Shown here piece by piece: positions 1 to 13,869 of a DNA stretch of 64,000 nucleotides. Position 1 is the first letter of the stretch. Each line of letters starts with the position of its first letter. This DNA is from Floccularia luteovirens (Eukaryota; Basidiomycota; Agaricomycetes; Agaricales; Squamanitaceae). A program made the position numbers and the translations under genes. The stretch spans positions 682,001-746,000 of the forward strand of contig VSJF01000004.1 of NCBI GenBank assembly GCA_009739215.1, given 5' to 3'. The notes beneath the pieces were generated by a model. That model was not told where the DNA came from. It saw only the letters and a list, made by a program, of their open reading frames with translations, and did no database searches.

Positions 1-446
1 TTTACCGGCATAATAACGCTCAAGTCTCAAAGGCCTCCAGTATCGTGTTCTCCCCCAATCCTGCAACTTGAAGATTGGTATTGGATGTTACGAGCGTAGG
101 GCGTGGATCGGAAAGGACTCATGAACAGGCTCTTTCGAGCTGATGTGTGATACACTTGATTGTGTACAAAGTGGTCCGGAATAGAAGATACTTATTTCGT
201 TGAACTGCAAACTGGATAGGCTTCTGAGTGATATATCAACAACAGTACTTATCAGGAGACAGAAACCACGTGTTTGGTGACGTCCATGGATCTAGGATAT
301 ACATGGTACTCTTAGACTCCTCATGCGTATGAATGGCATTGAGACGGTCTAACGAGGAAATGCAACATTCATCTCCAGATACCAATAATCTGATCCAGAA
401 AGTTTGGTATAGGTACATAAATTATGTTATACAAAACGGAGATACT
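1..446. other. Left-edge stretch without a confident gene
   Basis: This stretch lies downstream of the MCM6 stop and should hold its 3' UTR. On the minus strand a run of about 30 open codons ends in a TGA at 20-22 and has a protein-like composition, so the last exon of another minus-strand gene is possible. Short open stretches upstream of it (to about 418) do not join into a convincing gene. I see no known domain, RNA gene or repeat. Confidence 0.4.
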
Positions 447-3792
<3,346 letters not shown>

Positions 3793-3918
3793 TGCAAGTC
3801 AAGTGACTGACATAAAGGTCACCTGACAACTAATAAATAATTTCTTCAAATAAATACCGAATAACAAATTATTTTGATCTTCAATACATCGACTTCGACT
3901 GTCGTGCTCAACAACTCC
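3793..3918. promoter_or_regulatory. Shared divergent promoter, MCM6 / phosphatase
   Basis: Only 126 bp separate the MCM6 start codon on the minus strand from the preferred phosphatase start on the plus strand. The interval is AT-rich, and both promoters must lie in it or overlap the genes. No clear TATA box was seen. Confidence 0.4.
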
Positions 3919-5031
3919 ATGAATGACCTCGAACCTCTTAATGCTGCATACGTTGCAGATATACTCTCAAAACCTCCCTTTGTAACAATACCTGGTGTGA
4001 TCAATGTCCGGGATCTTGGCTCTTACCCCTCAACTTCAAATCCAGGGAAGGTAACAAGACCTGGCTTTCTTTATCGTTCAGCGGAACTATCCAGCGTCAC
4101 TGACGAAGGTCTGTATTTCGGGTCAATTCGCAATCTCAGCATGTTTATTCCTTGCAGGAAAGGCTCTCATTAAGCAATTGGGAATATCCAAAGTCTTTGA
4201 TCTACGATCCGATACTGAAATAAAGAAATACAATTCTCCCCTCCCAGAAATTGATGGTGTAGAGCTTCTTCATACTCCAGTGTTCCAAACTGCAGACTAT
4301 AGCCCAGAGATGATGGCCAAGTACGTACGTGCTACTAATGTGCCGGCACACTTAATCAGGTCCATTCATGTGATATCTATTATTCTAGGAGATACCAATT
4401 ATATGCTAGTGGCAAAACTGAGGTATCTATGCCCGTGCTGTCCCGGCTTACTTACTAATATGTTTTGAAGGCTTTCATGGAACTATATTCTCAAATCTTA
4501 GATCACGGAAGAAATTCCTTTGGCGCAATTCTTCGTCATATCAGGGATAACCCAACAGAACCCTGCCTATTTCATTGCACAGCCGGAAAAGACCGGACAG
4601 GTGTTATCGCTGCAATCTTGCTAAAGGTGAGTAGAATTGTCATGATTGATAGATGACATGCACCAATAGGTATCTAGCTTTGTGGAGTAGAGAATGAGGT
4701 TATAGCGCATGATTATGCTCTGACGAGAGTGGGTAGGGAGCCTGCTCGAAACATGATTATGCAACGCTTGTCAAAGGAGCCTTTATTCGCTTCCAACAAC
4801 GAAGCAGCATTGAATATGTTTACCTGCAGGTGTGTTTTCTTGCTAGACAAATGTTCAATGACTAAGAACACTGGTTAATCCAGAAACGAGACCATGATAG
4901 CATTTTTACAATTACTGGAGGGTAAGTATGATGGTGTAGAAGGATACATTAAACAAGTGGTTGGCCTGTCGGACGGTGACATTGATACTATTCGAAACAA
5001 TATCCTCACTTCTGGCAGTTCGCGTCTCTAG
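3919..5031 (+). CDS. Tyrosine/serine protein phosphatase (Y_phosphatase3 type)
   Basis: This is a cysteine-dependent phosphatase of the fungal tyrosine/serine family resembling Y_phosphatase3. The N-terminus reads PPFVTIPGVINVRDLGSYP, the typical opening of the family. After an intron comes GISKVFDLRSDTEI, and the catalytic P-loop HCTAGKDRTGV provides the CX5R active site with the general-acid loop expected elsewhere. The protein ends YIKQVVGLSDGD-x-DTIRNNIL followed by TAG at 5029-5031. An in-frame ATG at 3874 would add 15 residues; 3919 is preferred because it gives the family-like N-terminus. The first intron uses an unusual GTCTGT donor near 4111. Substrates (phosphoprotein or phosphoinositide) cannot be told from sequence. 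Several short introns account for the broken frames. Confidence 0.82.
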
Positions 5032-5195
5032 GTCAATTCCCCTCAGGTATAGATGTCGTGTCATGAATGTATGTCATGGAATGGAACAATTTATGGGGCT
5101 CTCAAGGAGTACCTGCAATGTACCATATTCTGTATCATCAAAATTAGACTTCTTTCAATGTCCTTCGCTGGTCAATTACATGAAAGTGGGATAAA

Positions 5196-8100
5196 TCAAG
5201 GTTTTCGGGCTGTAGTTGTCTCGGTTATCCGCCGTTGTTTCTGAAGTTGCTGAGCTGCCAGAGCTGCTTGTGCAACTGGTGTGAAAGTGGCGTTACTTTG
5301 TGTAGTACCCTGTAACCTAGATTTGGGGTTCAATGGTGAAAGGGCATTGGCTCGAGAGTTTTGATAATTCGCTCCAGCATTAGGTAATTCTCCTGTTACC
5401 CTTCGCCTGAAACCTGGTCGTCCAGCCGCTGTCGAGCGCCCCCTATCTCCGAAACCTAATCCATCATTAGGCTTGTCCAAATCAGAGAACCCGTGCAAGA
5501 AAGTAGATTCTGCGCCGAGAGCCTGCCTTCGTGCTTTTTCGTGCTTTGCTTGAATAGTCCGAAAGTGGAGAAGAAGTTCTTGCCATTTAATTTCATCACG
5601 ACCTATCTTGGACCTGGTAGGTATTCCTCCGATGGTCCTGACAGTAATATGTTTGACATGGAGATTAAACAGTTGCTGAAAAAGACGTACGATTTGGGAG
5701 TAATATGTAGAAATCCAATAGAGTTGACAGCATTTAGACGGGTGCACAAAGAGGTAAAAGCTGAGCTTTGTGGAAGTAACATAAGTAGGCCATAGAGGGA
5801 TTTGAAAAGATGAGGGTATTTCTCCGGCTCTAGCAATTGCAGACGTAGATCTAGGATCCAGGTTAATAGCTCGTAGATTGGAGAGCTCAGTTATTCTTAC
5901 ATGTAAACACTGGTGACTCAATCAACTGCACAAGCTTATCCACTTGGACCAGCATTTGCACTGTGATTTCCAAGTCTGCACTGTATTACCAATGATTCTC
6001 TGCCACAAATTTAAATCTTAGGAACTTACAAGATATACAGCAAGTTTGATGCATGTTCATAAGCTTGCGCCAGTAAGCAAAGCGAGAAGACTGAAACAGC
6101 ATTGTGACACCAGGACCTATAAAGTGTTGTGAATAATGCCTGGCTATCTTGCTGCAGAAAGTTCGTAGATAAGTTACGATTATACAAGAAGTCAACAAAA
6201 AATGGGATTGACGTACCCGAGTTTCCAAACTTTTCAGACGTTTACGGAAATCAGCCAATTCAGGTGACGTGATTAGGATGAGGTTTAGTTTCTGGACAAT
6301 GACACTAGCGAATTCCAGATCCTACAAGGCATGTCGAATGGGTTCTAATTATAGAAGACAGCGAGACATACATCTTCCTTTTCCAAAATTTCTGCAAATG
6401 TTCTATATATTTTCTCAGTGTTGAGGTTAAGACACAGCTGCCGGATAATTAGGCTCCCTCTTGTTTCAAGCAAGCGGCGGTCAGTGCTGAACAATTCGAG
6501 AAGGTTGATCATAAAAGCTTTAAAGTAGTTTTCCTCGGAACTGGACGAAATTTGCGCTAGGAGCTGTAGATCATGTTTGATAACCTGGTATCACAATCAT
6601 AAGCAGATCATCATATACTGTATAATAGGTTTTGGCCACCTCCTCTGAGCTATCAGACAGTGTTTTCAGTAATGCGGGAAATGTGCCATCATCCATTGCC
6701 AAGATCTATACGTCAATTCAGCGGTGCATCCATAACAAACTTGAACATGCTGAACCTTCTTGGGAGCTTTCTGGTGAAGCATTATTAACCACTTCAGAGC
6801 TGCAACACGAGTAGCCTCATACTCGCTCAAAAATTGAATTGTCAATTCGTTTACTGTTGCTTGGTAATCAAATAGATCCGATTCTTCTGATAATTGGGAA
6901 CTAGAGATGTTCTGCCCCGCTTGACTGGTCAACGATGCTGGAGAATGTGGCCTGCTGGGAACAGTGTTAGGAGGGATTATCTCCGCAGGAGGGGCCTGAC
7001 GAGGTGTCAACGTCAAATCAGCGTTGCTAGTCCTGGGTCTCGGGAGAGTTGACGGTGGTGCGATGTAGTCCTGTTCAGGAGATGAAACCTCTTTAGAGGA
7101 AAGGGTATTAATTGTCGATTGTCTTGAGTTAGTAGTTGATGCTGTTGGGGTGGGTGACCTAGGCAGTTTTCCACTAGGTGGAGGTTTTTCGGACGTAAAT
7201 CGCTGGGAAGCTGCTTCAACAGGGGATGGAAGCCTTTGAATTACGTTAAAGAGTAGTTTATTGGTACGAATGGCAGCTGATTGAATCATGGGAACGTGAT
7301 GAGCCAGATTCGGGAGTATCGCTGGGACCAATCGTGGAGTAAAGGGAACCATGACTTCATGTGCAAAGTTAAGGAACTCTGCAAGCCAACGTAAGGCAGT
7401 TGACTGCTGTATTTCATCATCTAGAATAATCGTGATGGATACATGTATGAGGAAAGATATATGTTAGAGATAACTTACGGTCCGGGTCCAATTGTTGGAT
7501 AAGAATTTCCGAAATTGCTGCATAGTCGATGCGTACTCCCTGACCAGGGATCCATGCTACGTCGGTCGTGTCATTCATACACTGTTAGTCATATATTGTA
7601 AGACTCACCACCGGTATCTCTATCGCCAATGTCTGACCCAGAATCCTCTCTGGAAGCAAACTTCCCGTTATTGATAGAATGTTCGTCATTCTCGGTAATA
7701 AAAACAGCTTGTTCTGAGGTCTCCAATGTAAGTTCGGGTAGCTTGTCGAGTGTATTATCGGAACGGCGTATTGACTCAGCGGGAGTTTTGTTTGTAGCAT
7801 GTTCTTCAAGTTGCCGGCTAAGCACAGTCACGTCGCGTATTTCACGGAGAAAATCAGCAAGAAGATTTTCTGTTGCAACGCGAACATCTTCAGTTGGATC
7901 CGAAAGATACTTCCTGTGAAGACGTAAGAGAAGGAATGACCTCTACCCAATAACACTTACAAGAGACCTTCTAAAAATTCTGGAAGGTATGAAATGAGCT
8001 CGAGCTCAGGAACAGAGTCAAGAATGTTGATCCATGAGACAAGATAGCTCCGTGTAAAGGGACTAACAACGTATATCCGTTCCCGAAGTAAAGGGATGAA

Positions 8101-8976
8101 ATGAGCAAGAGAAAAGGATTTCTTTGCTTGCTCTTGAGCGTCATCACCAAGACGCACCAAGACCCCACGAACTTCATCCCGCTCGTCCCTAATCTTCTCT
8201 GTTTCGGAATACTGTGGAATATAAACTGAAGCTGATTCCGCAACAATGTCTTTCAGAAGGCGGTCAAGCAATTCTGCACCATTCTTCACCGACAACTCTG
8301 CATCTGCTGCCAGCTGCAATGGATCAAAAAATCAATTTCTGCAGTGAAAAAGGTGTGAAAGATTTTGACCTTGCTCAAAGCATCGAATATGTCGTTGAAA
8401 AAGACCAGGACCTCCCCTTTAGATACTTTAGCTATGTTGTATAGGCATTCCGCTGAGAAGTACCGGATCCTGTTCTCTGGATCGACAAAACAATCCAAAA
8501 GGGGGCCCACGAACTTGTCCATGTATGGTGCCACATCTACTCCCAATGCAATGGCGGTTCCCGCAAGACCTATTAGACCTCCATTACGTATATGTAGAGG
8601 ATTGGAACTGTTGCTGAACATTTCAACAAGTTGTTCGATGATCAAGCCGATTCGCCTATTGTCCCCTTGTAGATGGCATTCTCGTATCTGCCTTTGAAAT
8701 TCTGATAAGCAATCAATCTTTGACATTAACTCATACCACATACTTCTCGAGTTCAAGGGCTGCTGCTTTGCGCTTCTCGTAGATTTTATCGACGAGTTGC
8801 CTCGCTACTGCAGACTCTGAAAACGACTGTGATAAGTATGATATACATGAAATAGGCACAACTATATGTACCCATCCTTGATACGTATGAGCTTTACGGA
8901 CGTTTGAATCAGTGTGAAGATGTAGAAGTTGACATTGAATAGTGTAAATTACCGGTTGAACAATGAGTGAGGTCAC
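5196..8976 (-). CDS. VAC14: VAC14, scaffold of the PIKfyve/Fab1 lipid kinase complex
   Basis: Vac14 is the HEAT-repeat scaffold that joins the PI3P 5-kinase Fab1 and the phosphatase Fig4 on the vacuole/endosome membrane to control PI(3,5)P2. The first exon encodes MTSLIVQP and is spliced to [28 protein letters not shown], matching the family start. It is followed by HEAT-like sequence with [15 protein letters not shown] and [20 protein letters not shown], a strong Vac14 signature. The region [32 protein letters not shown] is also characteristic. A Ser/Pro-rich linker lies near 6.9-7.2 kb, and the C-terminal part should be the Fig4-binding domain. The tail is low-complexity and Gln/Ala/Arg-rich, ending at TGA 5196-5198. 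There are many short introns. The gene is convergent with the phosphatase, with 164 bp between stops. Identity is confident; the exon map of the C-terminal half is approximate. Confidence 0.85.
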
Positions 8977-9141
8977 AGTGGCTATACAATTATATTTTAC
9001 TTTCTTATGTAATGCAGACCATTCGAAATTCTTTGGAAATCCTGCAGACTAAACTTCTGAACGGAATGAGATGCTTGAACTGTGGATATAAAATTCCATT
9101 ATTTTCTATATAGTCGGTGCATCCTAATCCTTCGGAGCCCT

Positions 9142-10655
9142 CTACATATTGTATCCAGCCGCTTTCCGAATAGATTTCAAGAGAATCTTATTGTAATCAC
9201 CTCCTGCTTCCCACATAGAAAAACCTAACAATTTTTGTTCCGAAATGAAATGGCCTTTCGCTCTGAATGACTGAGAGATGAAAACATTAGTGCGTTATGC
9301 ATCAGGGAAGCCACAGAACATACCTTTGCATTGTCAAACGATACCATAATTTCCGTTGCATTGTTGTAAATGTATGGCTGTAAATACATTTCACACAGGT
9401 ATGATCCAAAAGCTCTGTAACTTACTGTCTGACTGCATTCGTCATAGCGATATGCCATCCCATCAACTGGTTTTCCGTGTACATCGAGGTAACCCCCTTG
9501 AATCAAACCCCAAAAGTCCACATTTCCACCAGGTTCTTGATACACACCACACACATCTAGACCTGCGGCATCATCCCAAGCGTCACCTGCAGGACTATTT
9601 TCTGGGTCGAATGGAGGGTATGCCACAAGTTTGGAAGAAGACCCGTCCTGGAACGCATCCTTGCTATAAACCTTGAATGAATGCCCATATGCTGGTACCC
9701 CCAACACGATTTTACTGTGAGGAAATCCTGTATCTGCCCATGCTTCTACCGCAGACCTAGCGGATCCAGCTTGTTTGTCTGCTGATGCACATTTATCATC
9801 CAGCGGCGCATTGGGCCCGACAGATGGACTCCAGGGTCCCCAGATGTCATAGTTCATGATGGCTATCCAATCGAGTAGTTGTCCAAAGGCAGAGAGATCT
9901 GCGAGAGGATTTCCATCCGGTCCAGCAAACGGCACAGTAGAAACAGCAGCAGACAAGGTGATATGCTTCCCAACTGGATGTTGGCGCAACTCTTGGAGGA
10001 ACAGAAGATAATTTGTTGCGTCCTTGTCACTAATGCTGTTACACCCGATACCTTGCTTCCCAGGATATTCCCAGCTACAGAAGTGAATAAAGAATTATTA
10101 AGGATTTCAAGTGGTTAGTTCTTGTGAATGACTGACTCGAAATCAAGGCCATCTAATTGATGTTCATTCACAAAAGTCATTAATGTATTCACGAATGTAG
10201 TTCTATTCTTGACAGAACCAATATTTGATGACCAGTATCTTGAGCCCGTCCATCCACCTATTGATACAAGAACTTTGGTACCCTGCCCATACGGATGTTA
10301 GGGTTTCAAACATCATCATGCAATATTACTGACATGTTTATGAGCTTCAGATACGAATGAGGGTAAAACCTCTGGATTAGAGCCTTCCAAGCTCAGGACA
10401 CCAACGTCTGGTGTTGTTTCCCTGGTGTGATATTTCAGTAATAGAAATTTGTTACACAGAAACCACTTACGCAAAGGCATATGTCAAATGAGTGTAACTT
10501 TTCCAGGGTATATCTTGAACAGAAAATCCCTGTGTAGCATGCCAGCCTGCAAACCATGCTGATGCAACCTTGGGGGGGAGAATTTCCGCTTCAAGAGTTG
10601 GAAGTGCACAGCTTACAGCAGAGAGGACTAGTGTCAACAACACTGAGGACAGCAT
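9142..10655 (-). CDS. Secreted GH18 chitinase, copy 1
   Basis: This is a chitin-cleaving enzyme of glycoside hydrolase family 18, probably acting in cell-wall remodelling or mycoparasitic/nutritive chitin breakdown. The N-terminus has a hydrophobic signal peptide (MLSSVLLTLVLSAVSCA), then ASAWFAGWHATQGF. The catalytic motif DGLDFDWEYP is complete, including the acid/base Glu, but is split by an intron between DGLDF and the following Asp-Trp. Downstream motifs AAVSTVPFAGP, IAIMNYDIWG and LGVPAYGHSFKV are typical of the bacterial-type/class V GH18 group. The last exon gives GFSMWEAGGDYN...IRKAAGYNM with TAG at 9142-9144. No carbohydrate-binding module is visible. The predicted size is about 420 residues. 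It lies in tandem with a collapsed copy and a second intact GH18. Confidence 0.9.
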
Positions 10656-10705
10656 AGTAAAAAGTAGTCAGAAATGTCGGGTTTTGCAACCTCATGTATA
10701 ACTGC

Positions 10706-10712
10706 ATATATA
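10706..10712 (-). promoter_or_regulatory. TATA-like element upstream of GH18 copy 1
   Basis: A TATATAT run on the minus strand lies about 51 bp upstream of the chitinase start codon. The flanking sequence is duplicated upstream of the neighbouring GH18 relic, where the corresponding element reads TATAAAG near 11410. Confidence 0.4.
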
Positions 10713-10973
10713 GGGGAATCTTCGCTGGAGAAGTCTCCTTGCATGACCCTGGTCTGCAAAGGAAGAAAAAGTACTGTCAGTACCACCCCAATTTAGTATA
10801 GAACTAGAAAAATTAGAATGTGTTGTCACTTCCTTAGGTTGTCATGTGCCAAGCGTGCCGGGCCGGGGTGGATCTTAATGACATTGGTTAATGAAGTGTG
10901 CCCGAACCCATGGATATAAGTTACTACATTCAATTATTTTCTATGTTGGTGCATACTAATCCTTCTAAGCCCC

Positions 10974-11355
10974 CTACACATTGTATCCAGCTGTTTTCCG
11001 AATAGATTTTAACAGGACTTTGTTATAAATCACATTATCACTGACATGAACAAGGGTAAAACCTCCGGATTAGAGCCTTCCAAGCTCAGGACACCAACGT
11101 CTGGTGTTGTTTCCCTGGTGTGATATTTCAATAATAGAAGTTAATACTCAGAAACCACTTATGCAAAGGCATATGTCAAATGAGTGTAACTTTTCCAGGG
11201 TATATCCTGGACAGAAAATCCCTGTGTAGCATGCCAGCCTGCAAACCATGCTGATGCAACCTTGGGGAGCTGCCCCCGAAAACTTCTGCTTCAAGAGTTG
11301 TAAGTGCATAGCTTCTAGCCGAGAGATCCAATGTCAATAATGCTGAGGACAGCAT
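10974..11355 (-). pseudogene. Collapsed GH18 chitinase copy
   Basis: This segment is a degenerate duplicate of the chitinase at 9142-10655. Its left part (about 10974-11035) matches the very end of the parent gene (parent positions about 9142-9200), and from about 11040 on it matches the parent's second exon, first exon and signal peptide. Roughly 1.1 kb of the parent, including the whole catalytic core, is missing at the junction. The first exon (start codon at 11353-11355) is further broken by an insertion after the signal peptide, so the ASAWFAGWH segment falls out of frame. The promoter region is duplicated too, up to about 11600. It cannot encode a chitinase. Confidence 0.85.
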
Positions 11356-11896
11356 AATAAAAAGTAGTAGGAACGTCGGATTTTGCAACTTCAACCCCAT
11401 GTATATCTGCCTTTATAGTGGAAGTGGAACCTTTGCCGAAGAAGTCTCCTTGCGTGACCCTGTACCGTAAAGGAAGAAAAAGTACTGTCAGTGCCGCCTC
11501 TGTTGGTATGAAACTGAAACATGTTGCTGCTTCCTTGGTAGGATCTGAGTTGTCCAGCGATGGTTACTGCCAAGCGTTCTGGCAGGGTCTAATGACATTA
11601 GTTTATGAAGCATCCGAGTTTCCAAATGCTGTAGCTTCGGACATGATGCATAGATCTTGAGAGACTTGTGCGTATTAATGCGCACAACTCACTGTGTACG
11701 TAATTCTACGTAAAAACCGCCAGTCGTAATTAATTCGACGACTCGATTTGACACAATGATGCAGAGCAAGGGGCACCATTATTTAGCGTTGTGTGATTCC
11801 AATGCATCAATTAATCCATCTAATAAATTAGAGTAAACATGTCAATCATAGTACCCATAAAAATCCTTGCTCAGAATGCACAAATATCTATATTCG
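11356..11896. other. Gene-free interval with duplicated GH18 promoter
   Basis: Positions 11356 to about 11600 repeat, with divergence, the sequence upstream of GH18 copy 1 (compare the run around 10741-10800 with that around 11441-11500). From about 11600 to 11896 I see AT-rich DNA and no supportable gene. Confidence 0.6.
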
Positions 11897-13432
11897 TTAT
11901 GACCCAAATCCAGCCGCTTTCCGGATAGAATTCAACAACTCATTGTTAGAGTCACCACCTGCCTCCCACATAGAGAACCCAGCTAATCCTTGCTGCGCGA
12001 TGAAATTGCCCTTCGCTGCAAACGACTGCAAATGAAACACATTATTATGTCGTACTCACCTAGATCGAGAGCTACATACCTGAGTGTTGTCAAAAGACAC
12101 CATAATTTGCGTTATTGTGTTGTAAACATATGGCTGGAATAATATATGAGATCAACATACGTAAACACCGCACTGGCTGGACTCACCGTTTGACTGCAGT
12201 CGTCGTAGCGAAATGCTATGCCTGGCATTATATTTCCGTTGACATCAAGGTAACCCTCTTGGATCATACCCCAGAACTCCATTCCTCCTGATGCGCCATC
12301 CCATGCATCGCCTGCAGGCTGGTCATTCGCATCGAATGGCGGATATAGCGAAAGTTCTGTTGTAGATCCATCTTGAAAAGCATCATTGACAGCTACTCTG
12401 AACGAGTGACCGTACGAAGGTACCCCCAGTGTAATTTTTTGGGGAGGAATCCCTGCATTTGTCCAGGCTGACACCGCAGACATAGCAGATCCAGATCGTT
12501 TGTCTGGGGGCGCACAGGCATCGTTGAGTGGAGCATTGGGCCCAACCGATGCACTCCAAGACCCCCAAACATCATAATTCATAATAGATATCCAATCAAA
12601 CAGTTGTCCAAAGGCAGATAGGTCGCCTAGAGGATTTCCATCCGGCCCGGAGAATGGCGCAACAGAAACAGCGGCAGACAAGGTGATATTTTTCCCTACT
12701 GGATGTTGACGCAACTCCTGAAGGAAAAGTAGATAATTGGCTGTATCATTGACGCTAATACTGTTACTTCCGATACCTTGCTTCCCAGGAAACTCCCAGC
12801 TACAAAGCAATGTGAGATGTTAATAGAAGTCCACTATCAGTCTCGAAGAATGACTGACTCGAAATCAAGGCCATCTAATTTATGGTCATTCACAAAAGTC
12901 ATTAACGTGTTCACGAAAGCCGTTCTATTCTCAGCGGAACCAACATTTGTTGACCAATATCTTGAACCTGACCATCCACCGACCGATACAAGAGCTTTGA
13001 CACCCTGTTCATACACTCGTCAGGATGCTGAAGGATGCTTATGAGGTATACTAAGTCTACCAACATTTTTATGGGCTTCCCGAACGAAGGAAGGTAAAAT
13101 GTTTGGATTTGAGTCGTTCAAATTGAGGACTCTAACGTCTGGTGTAGTCTCCCTGCGATGACTCTTAGAAATAACACATAACAAAAGGAAAACACTTACG
13201 CAAAAGAATATGTCATGTGGGTGTAACTCGCCCAGTTGATATCCTGGACATCAAATCCTTCGCCAGCATGCCACCCAGCGAACCAAGCGGATGCAACTGT
13301 TCGCGCGTTATGGCGACTGGTGACTCGTGTTCTGGAGGTAGGTAGTGCATGGCATCCAGCACAGATAGCTAACACTAACCACCCTAGAGACAATAAAGTC
13401 GATGAAGGTGACCTAGAGAAAGAAGGCATCAC
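11897..13432 (-). CDS. Secreted GH18 chitinase, copy 2
   Basis: This is a second intact GH18 chitinase, clearly paralogous to the gene at 9142-10655. A signal peptide (hydrophobic core LLSLGWLVLAICAGCHA) is followed by ASAWFAGWHAGEGFDVQDINW. Joining the exons gives the catalytic motif DGLDFDWEFP with the Glu in place. The intron sits at exactly the same position as in copy 1. Further motifs are SIMNYDVWG and LGVPSYGHSFRV. The last exon ends IRKAAGFGS and a TAA at 11897-11899. The two intact copies share most intron positions, so they arose by tandem duplication. A TATAAAA element lies at 13464-13470, only about 32 bp before the start codon, so the leader is very short or transcription starts elsewhere. 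Confidence 0.9.
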
Positions 13433-13869
13433 ACTATAAGGAATAGAAGAAATTGTTAGCGAATTTTATAGTCCCAATACTGTATTTCTCATGGCGCGAG
13501 CATCTTGTCGGCAGATTGTGTTACCCCCACCGTGGGTGGGGAAGAAAAGTAATGATAATAATAGAATGCCATCAATTGATGCAGATATAAAATTAGCGAA
13601 TGTATGTTGAGATTCTTGGTTGGTATATGAGTATGTTATCCACTGGAAGATATAACGAAAGTCCATTTCAGTTGTGTCTCCACGCTATGAGCTCGAAGAG
13701 AAATAGGGGATCATCGTTAGAGCCGAAGTCACCGTGCGTCGCGGAGCGTAGAACTTCTTGCTGTCCGGTCAAATTGTGTATGTGATGGGCACGATCATCA
13801 AAATTTTTTCATTTTCATTTTCATTTCTGATTCAGATCAGAACTGGCATCAAGCTTGTTAATATACTTA
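13433..13869. other. Intergenic region, GH18 copy 2 upstream / transporter 3' side
   Basis: This holds the promoter of the second chitinase (TATAAAA on the minus strand at 13464-13470) and the 3' side of the transporter. A short run of imperfect CATTTT units lies at about 13809-13828. No gene is visible. Confidence 0.5.
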
